A stretch of 64,000 nucleotides of DNA from Sphingobacteriaceae bacterium (lineage in GTDB: Bacteria; Bacteroidota; Bacteroidia; Sphingobacteriales; Sphingobacteriaceae). Under the pieces are notes generated by a model, which saw nothing but the letters and a program-made list of their open reading frames with translations, did no database searches and was not told the origin of the DNA. Of the stretch, positions 26,895-34,611 are shown in pieces; within the stretch, counting starts at the first letter, position 1, and each line of letters opens with the position of its first letter. The DNA is taken from contig CANHRG010000002.1 of the NCBI GenBank assembly GCA_947463785.1, forward strand, positions 341,855 through 405,854. The letters run 5' to 3'. The position numbers were made by a program, and so were the translations under genes.

Positions 26895-27515
26895 ATGAAA
26901 AAGCTTATCGTACTCTCTGTCCTACTGTTTGGAACACTAGCTGCAAATGCACAAATCAGATTTGGCGCAAAGGCCGGAGTGAATTTATCCAAAATAAACA
27001 TTGACTATACTACTTTAGCACAAACTGTCGAAGAAAGTTCTATTACTTCGTATCATTTGGGTGGCTATATTGAATTTAAAGCATTTCCTAAGCTTTTCAT
27101 TCAACCCGGTCTGGAATTGCATGGCTTGGGTGGTAAAGTAGGTACAGCACCTGATGATGAAAAAGCAAATATGATGTATCTACGCTTACCCTTACACCTA
27201 GTAACTAGACTTAATTTGGGATTAGGAAGTATTTTTGCTGGCGCAGGTCCTTATGCTGGCTATGCCCTATCAGGAACAAGTGAGTCAAATGGAATAAAAA
27301 AGGATATCAATTTTGGTAATGCGGTAGAGGATGATTACAAAAAAACGGATTTAGGTTTGAGTTTTTTAGCAGGGTATCAACTAAAAAGCGGGCTCAACTT
27401 TAGCTTAGGTTATCAAATGGGGCTTAGTAATAATCTTCCCGATGATGTGGCGCAAGTAGCAAAAGCTAAAAATGCAAACTTTAGCCTATCTCTTGGCTAC
27501 AGTTTTAAATTATAA
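26895..27515 (+). CDS. PorT-like outer-membrane beta-barrel protein (paralogue)
   Basis: 206 residues. A signal peptide ends at AANAQ (near residue 20), then RFGAKAGVNLSKI, and the C-terminal strand SLSLGYSFKL. The same architecture as the preceding gene, including the shared S(G/Y)LNxSxxYQMGL(S/K)N motif near the C-terminus, points to tandem duplication with divergence. A strong terminator follows at 27546-27573. Confidence 0.85.
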   Translation: MKKLIVLSVLLFGTLAANAQIRFGAKAGVNLSKINIDYTTLAQTVEESSITSYHLGGYIEFKAFPKLFIQPGLELHGLGGKVGTAPDDEKANMMYLRLPLHLVTRLNLGLGSIFAGAGPYAGYALSGTSESNGIKKDINFGNAVEDDYKKTDLGLSFLAGYQLKSGLNFSLGYQMGLSNNLPDDVAQVAKAKNANFSLSLGYSFKL

Positions 27516-27545
27516 TGTTCTGAGGTTAGTTTTGGTTTAACAATT

Positions 27546-27573
27546 AAGCCCCTTTAAAAAGGGGCTTTTTTTT
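27546..27573 (+). terminator. Terminator after the tandem barrels
   Basis: Arms AAGCCCCTTT (27546-27555) and AAAGGGGCTT (27558-27567) with a two-base centre, then eight T. It sits against the stop of the facing dprA gene, and may serve both directions weakly. Confidence 0.88.
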
Positions 27574-28672
27574 AGGTTAAGACGTATCTATTTCCAGGAT
27601 GACAATTAACTAGACCTTTCATCTCTAAAGTTAGCATGAGGGCAACTAATTTGGATTGATTAAACTTACTCATAGCGAGCAATTCATCTACAGCTAGTGA
27701 TCGGTGTTGAATTAACAGCTCAAAAATTAGTTTTTCATCCTCATTTAAATCAATGGGCATCTTAAGTTGACAAAATGCGGTTGATCTTTCTTTTCTTTTC
27801 CAACCCAATACATACTCCAGATCAGCACAATCGGTAATTAGATGAGCTCGGTTGGTTTTAATGAGGTAATTACAGCCCGAACTGTACACATCACCCACTC
27901 TTCCCGGGATGGCAAATACATCTCGATTATAGGAGTTTGCCAGTTCCGCGGTAATTAGTGCTCCACCTTTTAAGTTGGCTTCCACAACAATTGTAGCATC
28001 TGCTAATCCGGCAATAATCCGGTTACGTTTAGGAAAATTCTTCCGATCAGGAAGCGTTTTAGAAGGAAATTCACTCAACAAACCACCCCTATCGATCATT
28101 TTTTCAGCCAAATTTCGGTGCAAACTCGGATAAATACGATCGAGGCCATGGCCCAATACGCCCAAAGTCGGGATATTGCTACGTAAGCAAACTTGGTGAG
28201 CATGGGCATCTATGCCATAAGCCAGTCCACTCACAATGAGTGGCTCATGCACTTTAAGTGCATCAATCAGCTCTTCACAGAAATTTTTACCATAATGAGT
28301 AGCATTACGAGTACCCACTATACTCACAATTTTTGTTGCGTTTAAATCGGCCTCACCACAGTAATAAAGTAATACTGGTGCATCGTAACACTGACTTAAG
28401 CGCTTAGGATAGTTATGATCCGTAATAAAAAGTATCCTTATTTGATGTTTTTGGATAAACTGAAGCTCTTCATCCACCCTGGCAAAATCATCAAATGCGT
28501 GTATTTTCCTAGCCAGTTGCAAACCGATTCCTGGCACTTGGCTAAGTTCACGAACACTAGCATCGAAAATAGATTCTGGAGATTGAAAATGGGTTAATAA
28601 AGCCCTGGCGGTAATACTTCCGACACCGTCAACTAAGGTTAATGCAATTCGATGGTAGAGAGACACAGGCAC
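27572..28672 (-). CDS. dprA: DNA-processing protein DprA
   Basis: 366 residues. An N-terminal HhH/SAM-like region (VDGVGSITARALLTHF) is followed by the Rossmann-type DprA core, with IVSGLAYGIDAHAH, RNRIIAGLADATIVVEA and GGALITAELA, then a C-terminal winged helix (about 305-365). It protects incoming single-stranded DNA and loads RecA. The start is GTG at 28672, directly after the rsmG stop with no gap; a second in-frame GTG two codons later is equally possible. It is last in the GT2-sigma-rsmG-dprA unit. Confidence 0.95.
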   Translation of the reverse strand: MPVSLYHRIALTLVDGVGSITARALLTHFQSPESIFDASVRELSQVPGIGLQLARKIHAFDDFARVDEELQFIQKHQIRILFITDHNYPKRLSQCYDAPVLLYYCGEADLNATKIVSIVGTRNATHYGKNFCEELIDALKVHEPLIVSGLAYGIDAHAHQVCLRSNIPTLGVLGHGLDRIYPSLHRNLAEKMIDRGGLLSEFPSKTLPDRKNFPKRNRIIAGLADATIVVEANLKGGALITAELANSYNRDVFAIPGRVGDVYSSGCNYLIKTNRAHLITDCADLEYVLGWKRKERSTAFCQLKMPIDLNEDEKLIFELLIQHRSLAVDELLAMSKFNQSKLVALMLTLEMKGLVNCHPGNRYVLT

Positions 28673-29311
28673 TTATTGTGCCTCAAAATACAGAACGAAT
28701 TTGGTAATAAAGAAATCTTGTAAAAAAAATTTAGTTATAGGATATTTTTTTACATTCTTGAGCCCTGAATGCTTAATTTCTTCGTCTAGATCACCACCTT
28801 TTAAATAAAGAACACCATTGGGAAGTGTATTCATTCCACCCCTTCTTAGCTTATTCCGTATCCAAGGGTAAAAATCTTTTAGTTGTGTAACCGCTCTGGA
28901 AATGACGAAATCGAAATTTCCATTTATTTGCTCAGCCCGGGCATGGGTCGCCTTAACATTTTTTAAATTCAATGCTTTTACGACTTCCTGAACTACCTTG
29001 ATCTTTTTTCCTATAGAATCGACCAAATGAAATTGTGTTTCAGGAAACAAGATGGCCAACGGTATACCCGGAAAACCACCACCTGTACCTACATCTAAAA
29101 TTTGCTCACCTGGAAGGAATTTGATCACTTTTGCAATAGCCAGCGAATGCAGGACGTGGTGCAGGTAAAGCATGTCGATATCCTTACGTGAAATCACATT
29201 GATTTGGGCATTCCAGAAACGATAAAGTTCATCCAGCTGCTCAAATTGACTTTTTTGCAGAGGACTTAGTTCCGGGAATTGTTCAAAAATAAGTGAAGCG
29301 TGAGGTGTCAA
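28673..29311 (-). CDS. rsmG: 16S rRNA (guanine527-N7)-methyltransferase RsmG
   Basis: 212 residues, the family's usual length. The SAM-binding motif is LDVGTGGGFPGIPLAI, and FDFVISRAVTQL marks the catalytic region. It methylates G527 of 16S rRNA. Its ATG overlaps the sigma-factor stop by four bases (ATGA), so translation of the two is coupled. Confidence 0.96.
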   Translation of the reverse strand: MTPHASLIFEQFPELSPLQKSQFEQLDELYRFWNAQINVISRKDIDMLYLHHVLHSLAIAKVIKFLPGEQILDVGTGGGFPGIPLAILFPETQFHLVDSIGKKIKVVQEVVKALNLKNVKATHARAEQINGNFDFVISRAVTQLKDFYPWIRNKLRRGGMNTLPNGVLYLKGGDLDEEIKHSGLKNVKKYPITKFFLQDFFITKFVLYFEAQ

Positions 29312-29913
29312 AATCCAGAATGTTTATTTCGTTTCAAAATATGATGCAATAGGTCTCGAGCTCGTGCAAGCTGACCTTTGACCGTATTTTTTGGCAAATC
29401 CAGCTGCAAAGCTATTTCTTCTACTGATAATTCGTCAAAATAAAACAAATTAATCAAAATCCGGTAGCGGTTAGGAAGCGTATTTACAATTTGTTTGAGC
29501 AGGCTTGCTTGTTGTTTTCGAATGGATTTTTCTTCAGGATTGAGATTATGAGAACGAATTAATAAGGTTTTATCAAGCGTATTACCTTCAAACAGCTCAT
29601 CTAATGAAAGAATATTCATTTTTTTTCGACGGATATAATCTATCGAATTGTTTGAGGCCAATCTGAACAGCCAGGTACTAAAAGCAAAATCGGGTTTGTA
29701 ACTATCCAGTTTCTCAAATGCTTTAGCAAATGTTTCAACCGTCAAATCCATGGCATCTTCTCGGTTGTTCACCATTTTTAGCATCATGTAGTAAACCGAA
29801 GGTTGGTAGCGCTCCATAATGGCCGCAAAAGCCTTCTGATCGCCTTTTAGCGCCTTTTTTATGAGCTCATGGTCATTCTTTGCATTTTCAGAAAAATGCG
29901 GATTTATTTCCAT
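29308..29913 (-). CDS. ECF-type RNA polymerase sigma factor
   Basis: 201 residues. Region 2 has DLTVETFAKAFEKLDSY and FSTWLFRLASNNSIDYI (-10 recognition); region 4 has the helix-turn-helix LSVEEIALQLDLPKNTVKGQ. No anti-sigma gene lies next to it, unlike many Bacteroidota ECF loci with FecR partners. It overlaps the upstream GT2 gene by 10 bases and the downstream rsmG gene by 4, so it is embedded in a housekeeping-type operon. Confidence 0.93.
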   Translation of the reverse strand: MEINPHFSENAKNDHELIKKALKGDQKAFAAIMERYQPSVYYMMLKMVNNREDAMDLTVETFAKAFEKLDSYKPDFAFSTWLFRLASNNSIDYIRRKKMNILSLDELFEGNTLDKTLLIRSHNLNPEEKSIRKQQASLLKQIVNTLPNRYRILINLFYFDELSVEEIALQLDLPKNTVKGQLARARDLLHHILKRNKHSGF

Positions 29914-31025
29914 TCTGCCTTATTCTTAAACAAAAAGACTGTATTAAGAATGAGCATGAAAATCAAATAAGCAAAATCTAGTACGGGCAGAAACCATTTC
30001 AGTTCTGGATAACTTAAGCGTTTAAAGATTTTATAATAAACCCCGAATTGTAGGACTAAACGCAGCAAATAAATCCCTAACACCATGCGCCAATCAAACT
30101 GCAGAATGAGCAAAGCCAGCAATGCGCCATAAAATAGCAGAGCAGATAAAAACTGGATTTGAAGCTTAAAACGGTCCTTAAATTTAAAATGCACAGCAAG
30201 CTGCATGTCTTTTAGTTTTTGCTTAACGAATTTACCAAAACTCATTTTTGATGAATTCCAAACTTGAGCTCCAGGCTTAACTTCAATCCGAACATTGTCA
30301 TTCCCGGCATGCTGGTTAACAAATAAAACATCGTCACCGGCCGGAATGTGCATGTGTGAAGCAAAGCCTTTGCTTCTGAAAAAAACGGACTTCAGGTAAG
30401 CAATATTGCGTCCGGTTCCCATAAAAGCACCAGAGTTAAGCGCAAAAGATAGGTAATTGAGTGCGTTTAAGAACGTTTCGTAACGCATAAAAAATGGCAA
30501 TACACCCGGAAATTTCTGCTGTGGGGCATAACCCAAAACAAATTCAGCACCTTCAACAAAATTATCCTGCATCTCTTTGATCCATTTTTTAGAGGCAGGT
30601 TTACAATCCATTTCGCTCAATAACAAATGTTCGTGCTGAGCAGCTTTAATGCCCATACTCAACGCAAACTTTTTGTTTCTTTTAAATCGCTCCTGCTCTG
30701 GCACCGTTACTACTTTTAAGTTTTTATGTTCAGCCGCTAGGGTTCTAAGCAGATCTTCTGTTTCATCCCAAGAACAATCGTTAACAATTATTAGCTCAAA
30801 TTCAGGATAGTCTTGTTCCAAAAAGGCCGGTAAGTGTTGGCGGATTAGCTCGGCCTCATTTCGTACGCATATAATCACCGAAACAGGATTTTGCTGTTTG
30901 CCTTGGATCTTCTTAACCGGATACCGGGCTAATCTTAGCTGAACAAAAAGCAGGAAATAGAGCTGTATTGCTAAACTTATACCTAGTAGGACAAGCAAAA
31001 TTTGGGTGATTTGATCAATTGGCAT
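29904..31025 (-). CDS. Family 2 glycosyltransferase, membrane-bound
   Basis: 373 residues from the ATG at 31025; a GTG seven codons earlier is possible. An N-terminal membrane segment (about 5-27) precedes a GT-A domain: SVIICVRNEAELI, VNDCSWDETEDLL, an SEMDCKP site in place of a plain DxD, and an AGDDVLF region. Two or three membrane segments follow at the C-terminus (about 285-365). It probably transfers a sugar to a lipid carrier or envelope glycan; the substrate is unknown. It is first in the unit with sigma factor, rsmG and dprA. Confidence 0.88.
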   Translation of the reverse strand: MPIDQITQILLVLLGISLAIQLYFLLFVQLRLARYPVKKIQGKQQNPVSVIICVRNEAELIRQHLPAFLEQDYPEFELIIVNDCSWDETEDLLRTLAAEHKNLKVVTVPEQERFKRNKKFALSMGIKAAQHEHLLLSEMDCKPASKKWIKEMQDNFVEGAEFVLGYAPQQKFPGVLPFFMRYETFLNALNYLSFALNSGAFMGTGRNIAYLKSVFFRSKGFASHMHIPAGDDVLFVNQHAGNDNVRIEVKPGAQVWNSSKMSFGKFVKQKLKDMQLAVHFKFKDRFKLQIQFLSALLFYGALLALLILQFDWRMVLGIYLLRLVLQFGVYYKIFKRLSYPELKWFLPVLDFAYLIFMLILNTVFLFKNKAEWK

Positions 31026-31136
31026 AGTTAGTGTGCTTAGGGCCACAAATTTGATATTTTTTCAAGATAAATTCTGGAAATTGTTAAAATTAAAAACAGG
31101 TTTAACGCTTATTTTTTTGCTATTTTGCGGCCGAAA

Positions 31137-32267
31137 ATGAAGTTTAAACTAATTCATACCGACAAACAGTCGAGAGCACGTGCCGGAGAAATCACTACCG
31201 ATCACGGCGTAATTCAAACTCCGATCTTTATGCCGGTGGGCACCGCCGGAACCGTAAAAGCTGTACATCAGCGAGAACTGAAAGAAGACATTAAAGCCCA
31301 GATCATTTTAGGAAATACCTATCACTTATACCTCCGTCCTGGTTTGGATACCTTAGAAAAAGCAGGAGGTCTCCATAAATTTAACGGCTGGGATATGCCT
31401 ATTTTAACCGATAGTGGCGGTTATCAAGTCTATTCCTTGTCCGAAGTGCGAAAAATAAAGGAAGAGGGCGTAACCTTTCGCTCTCACATTGATGGCTCTA
31501 AACACTTGTTTACGCCTGAAAATGTGATGGATATTCAACGGACCATAGGTGCAGATATCATCATGGCTTTCGACGAATGTACCCCCTATCCTTGCGATTA
31601 TACTTATGCACGTAAATCGATGGAGATGACCCATAGATGGCTCAAACGTTGCTGCGATCGTTTCGATAGCACATCACCAAAATACGGCTATAATCAAACA
31701 CTTTTCCCGATTGTTCAGGGTTCAACCTATAAAGATTTACGCATTCAGTCTGCAGAAACCATTGCTTCTTTTAACCGTGAAGGAAATGCCATTGGAGGTC
31801 TTTCTGTTGGTGAACCCGCAGAAGAAATGTACGAAATGACCGATCTGGTTTGCGACATTTTACCAGCCGATAAACCCCGGTATCTAATGGGTGTAGGTAC
31901 TCCGGTTAATTTGCTCGAAAACATTGCATTGGGAGTAGATATGTTTGATTGTGTGATGCCCACCCGAAATGCCCGAAACGGCATGTTGTTTACCAGTAAC
32001 GGCATTATCAATATCCAAAACGAGAAATGGAAAAATGATTTTTCAGCATTAGAGGAAGATAGTGACTTGTTTGCCGATAAACAGTACACGAAAGCGTATC
32101 TTAGACATTTGGTTCAATCTAAAGAGATATTAGGTGCTCAAATTGCATCTATACACAATCTTCATTTTTATCTTTGGTTAATGAAAGAAGCCAGAAATCA
32201 CATTATTGCGGGTGATTTTTACGAGTGGAAATCGACCATGGTCAAAAAACTGGCGCAACGCTTATGA
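31137..32267 (+). CDS. tgt: tRNA-guanine transglycosylase without zinc cysteines
   Basis: 376 residues from the ATG at 31137. Active-site motifs are intact: DSGGYQ, IVQGS, GGLSVGE and VDMFDCVMPTRNARNG, with the catalytic Asp near 271. It inserts preQ1 into position 34 of GUN-anticodon tRNAs. The C-terminal region where the E. coli enzyme has a CxCxxC zinc site reads SDLFAD (309-314), with no Cys, while the nearby His in IHNLHFY is kept. So the structural zinc is probably absent. It overlaps the next gene's start by four bases (ATGA). Confidence 0.95.
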   Translation: MKFKLIHTDKQSRARAGEITTDHGVIQTPIFMPVGTAGTVKAVHQRELKEDIKAQIILGNTYHLYLRPGLDTLEKAGGLHKFNGWDMPILTDSGGYQVYSLSEVRKIKEEGVTFRSHIDGSKHLFTPENVMDIQRTIGADIIMAFDECTPYPCDYTYARKSMEMTHRWLKRCCDRFDSTSPKYGYNQTLFPIVQGSTYKDLRIQSAETIASFNREGNAIGGLSVGEPAEEMYEMTDLVCDILPADKPRYLMGVGTPVNLLENIALGVDMFDCVMPTRNARNGMLFTSNGIINIQNEKWKNDFSALEEDSDLFADKQYTKAYLRHLVQSKEILGAQIASIHNLHFYLWLMKEARNHIIAGDFYEWKSTMVKKLAQRL

Positions 32268-33352
32268 GGGATAAAATCAAAATCATCGATTGGTACATTA
32301 TCAAAAAATACCTCGGAACATTTGTGTTCACGATGGCTATTTTCACGGTAGTAATCGTCATTTTTGATATTTCTGAAAAGCTCGACAACTTCCTCGAAAC
32401 CCACGCTCCAGTAAATAAAATCATTTTTCAGTACTACGCAGGTTTGGTGCCATTTTACCTGAACATGCTTTCTCCGCTCATCAATTTCATTGCGGTGATT
32501 TTCTTTACGGCAAAAATGGCCGATCAGACCGAAATTGTGCCTATTTTGAGTGGTAAAGCTAGTTTTAACCGATTCTTACGTCCTTATTTTCTAGCATCAT
32601 CGGTTATTTTCCTGTTCTCACTTGTCTTTAACTTGTTTATCATTCCCGAAACCAACCAGCTTAAGGTAGATTTCGAAAACAAATACATTGATCCGGTACC
32701 CTACAATTCCAAAATGTACACGCACATGCGTTTGGATAAAAACACGTATGTGTACATCGAAAACTTCGATAATGTGAATAAACTGGGTTACAAATTCAAT
32801 TTGGAGAAGTTTAGCGGAGATACACTTAAAGAAAAATTAGTTGCCGATCATATCAGCTGGGATTCGGTTAAAAAACAGTGGAGTTTCAAAAATTACACCG
32901 TTCGGAAGATCAATGGATTGAAAGAAACCATGACTAGTGGTATGCAAAAAGATACGGTTTTAGATATGTCGCCCAGCGATTTTGAGGTGTATGACAACGT
33001 TTACCAGGCGATGAATATGCGTGAATTGAATGAACGCATACGGAAAGAAGAAATTAGGGGCACCGGAGTGATGGATAATCTACTACTTGAAAAATACAAA
33101 CGCTTTGTATACCCCTTATCTGCCTATGTACTTACCTTAATGGGCGTTTCGCTGTCTTCTCGTAAAGTTCGTGGCGGTGTGGGCCTTTCACTCGGTATAG
33201 GTATTTTTCTCAGTTTCGCTTACATTCTTTTCATGCAATTTTCTACCATGTTTGCGCTAAAAGGCGGATTGTATCCACTAATTGCCGTATTTATACCCAA
33301 TATCATTTTTGGCGCTCTTGGACTCTATTTGCTTAAAAAAGCGCCGAAATAA
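32264..33352 (+). CDS. LptF/LptG family permease
   Basis: 362 residues from the ATG at 32264, which overlaps the tgt stop (ATGA). Three membrane segments lie in the first ~125 residues (beginning IIKKYLGTFVFTMAIFTVV), then a large periplasmic beta-rich region (about 130-270), then three C-terminal segments. This is the LptF/LptG half-transporter layout used to extract lipopolysaccharide from the inner membrane. Only one such gene is present here, and it cannot be assigned as F or G from sequence alone. Confidence 0.92.
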   Translation: MRDKIKIIDWYIIKKYLGTFVFTMAIFTVVIVIFDISEKLDNFLETHAPVNKIIFQYYAGLVPFYLNMLSPLINFIAVIFFTAKMADQTEIVPILSGKASFNRFLRPYFLASSVIFLFSLVFNLFIIPETNQLKVDFENKYIDPVPYNSKMYTHMRLDKNTYVYIENFDNVNKLGYKFNLEKFSGDTLKEKLVADHISWDSVKKQWSFKNYTVRKINGLKETMTSGMQKDTVLDMSPSDFEVYDNVYQAMNMRELNERIRKEEIRGTGVMDNLLLEKYKRFVYPLSAYVLTLMGVSLSSRKVRGGVGLSLGIGIFLSFAYILFMQFSTMFALKGGLYPLIAVFIPNIIFGALGLYLLKKAPK

Positions 33353-34275
33353 TGAACAGCATCAAGAAAAAGCTGAGTTCAGTAAGCACCAATTTGCTGA
33401 TTCTCCATGTAACGGTTGTGGTTTGGGGATTTACCGGCATTTTAGGTGCACTGATAAGCATTCCGGCAGTTTACTTGGTTTGGTATAGAGTGTTAATTGC
33501 ATTTTTAAGCTTATTCATCTATTTCAAGGTTACAAAAACAGCGTTTAAGGTAGAAAAAGAGACTTTTTTAAAATTATTTTTCACGGGTGTAATTGTTGGG
33601 GGCCATTGGATTCTGTTTTTTCAGTCTATAAAATCTTCAACGGTTTCCGTAGCCTTAGTGTGTTTATCGGCCTTAACACTGTTTACAGCTATTCTAGAAC
33701 CATTATTAAGCAATAAAAAAATAGCCAAGCTTGAAATCATAACCGGATTATTCATTATACTGGGTATAGCGCTCATTTTTAAATTTGAGACGCAATATAC
33801 CTACGGAATCATTTTCGGCCTGCTAAGCGCTTTATTTGCCAGTATTTTTTCAATTATCAATTCGAAACAAGTTAAAAACAGACCAGCGCCAATCATTAGC
33901 TTTTACGAACTGATTGGGGCTTGGGTATGGATTTCGCTGTATTTACTCTGGGATAATGGCTTTGATTCGAGAATGGCTTTAAGCCAGGCTGATTTGATGT
34001 ATTTACTCATTTTAGGCACCGTATGCACATCAGGGGCTTATGTAGCTGGTGTAGCCGTAATGAAAGAACTCTCTGCATTCCGAGTAGCCCTAATTACCAA
34101 TTTGGAGCCCGTGTATGGCATCCTACTGGCGTTTATTTTCTTCGGAAAAAAAGAGCAGATGACACTCGGTTTTTACTGTGGCGCTGCCATTGTTTTAAGC
34201 GCAATTTTTCTATTCCCGTTCATCAAAAATAAGATCGAACACCGACGCCTGAAAAAGCAAATCCCTTTGGGCTAA
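33352..34275 (+). CDS. EamA/DMT-family transporter
   Basis: 307 residues with ten hydrophobic segments in two EamA repeats (about 15-145 and 160-295); the second carries NLEPVYGILLAFIFFGKKEQM, a signature-like stretch. Probably exports a small metabolite or amino acid; the substrate is unknown. Its ATG shares one base with the permease stop (TAATG), making tgt-permease-EamA a coupled unit. It ends in a Lys/Arg-rich cytoplasmic tail. Confidence 0.9.
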   Translation: MNSIKKKLSSVSTNLLILHVTVVVWGFTGILGALISIPAVYLVWYRVLIAFLSLFIYFKVTKTAFKVEKETFLKLFFTGVIVGGHWILFFQSIKSSTVSVALVCLSALTLFTAILEPLLSNKKIAKLEIITGLFIILGIALIFKFETQYTYGIIFGLLSALFASIFSIINSKQVKNRPAPIISFYELIGAWVWISLYLLWDNGFDSRMALSQADLMYLLILGTVCTSGAYVAGVAVMKELSAFRVALITNLEPVYGILLAFIFFGKKEQMTLGFYCGAAIVLSAIFLFPFIKNKIEHRRLKKQIPLG

Positions 34276-34611
34276 TCAGCGACAATAAACACCAGATAAA
34301 GGACTAAAATTTTACCTAGCTCTTAGCCCCTAGGGTAGGGGATACCTTTGTACAAACATAGAAGAAAATTAGCAGGGTATTCCGTACAATATTTTGCAGA
34401 TAAATGAGTTCTATTTCTAGTCAATTAAGACAAAAAATATAAAACACCAGATTGCAATAAAATAGCTATAAAATCGCTATTTTAGCAGCAAAATAAAAAA
34501 ATTACATTACTCCAAAAGTAAAATATAATTAACTAATAATCAGTTATTTATAAATATATAATAAAGTAATAGTTTTAATAAATTACGAATTATTGCTAAA
34601 AAAGATAGCAA
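34276..34611. other. 336-base AT-rich gap
   Basis: Longest non-coding stretch in the window. The right half is extremely A+T rich (almost no G or C from 34481 to 34611). It holds the inverted repeat and -7 box listed at 34327-34350. A 15-base string ATAATCAGTTATTTA occurs near 34532 and again inside the start of the next gene near 34651. I find no convincing ORF or tRNA, and no clear terminator for the upstream operon. Confidence 0.6.
34327..34350 (+). promoter_or_regulatory. Inverted repeat directly before a perfect -7 box
   Basis: CCCCTA-GGG-TAGGGG (34327-34341) is a perfect 6-base inverted repeat in otherwise A+T-rich DNA. One base later comes TACCTTTG (34343-34350), an exact TAnnTTTG match. 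The repeat occupies the -33/-7 spacer, where a repressor or activator could act. A transcript from here would have a leader of about 255 bases before the ATG at 34612. Confidence 0.5.

Noticed and set aside
34406..34444. 12-codon frame starting with ATG in the AT-rich gap
   Set aside because: Too short, no start-site support and no coding character; could be a leader peptide but nothing shows it.
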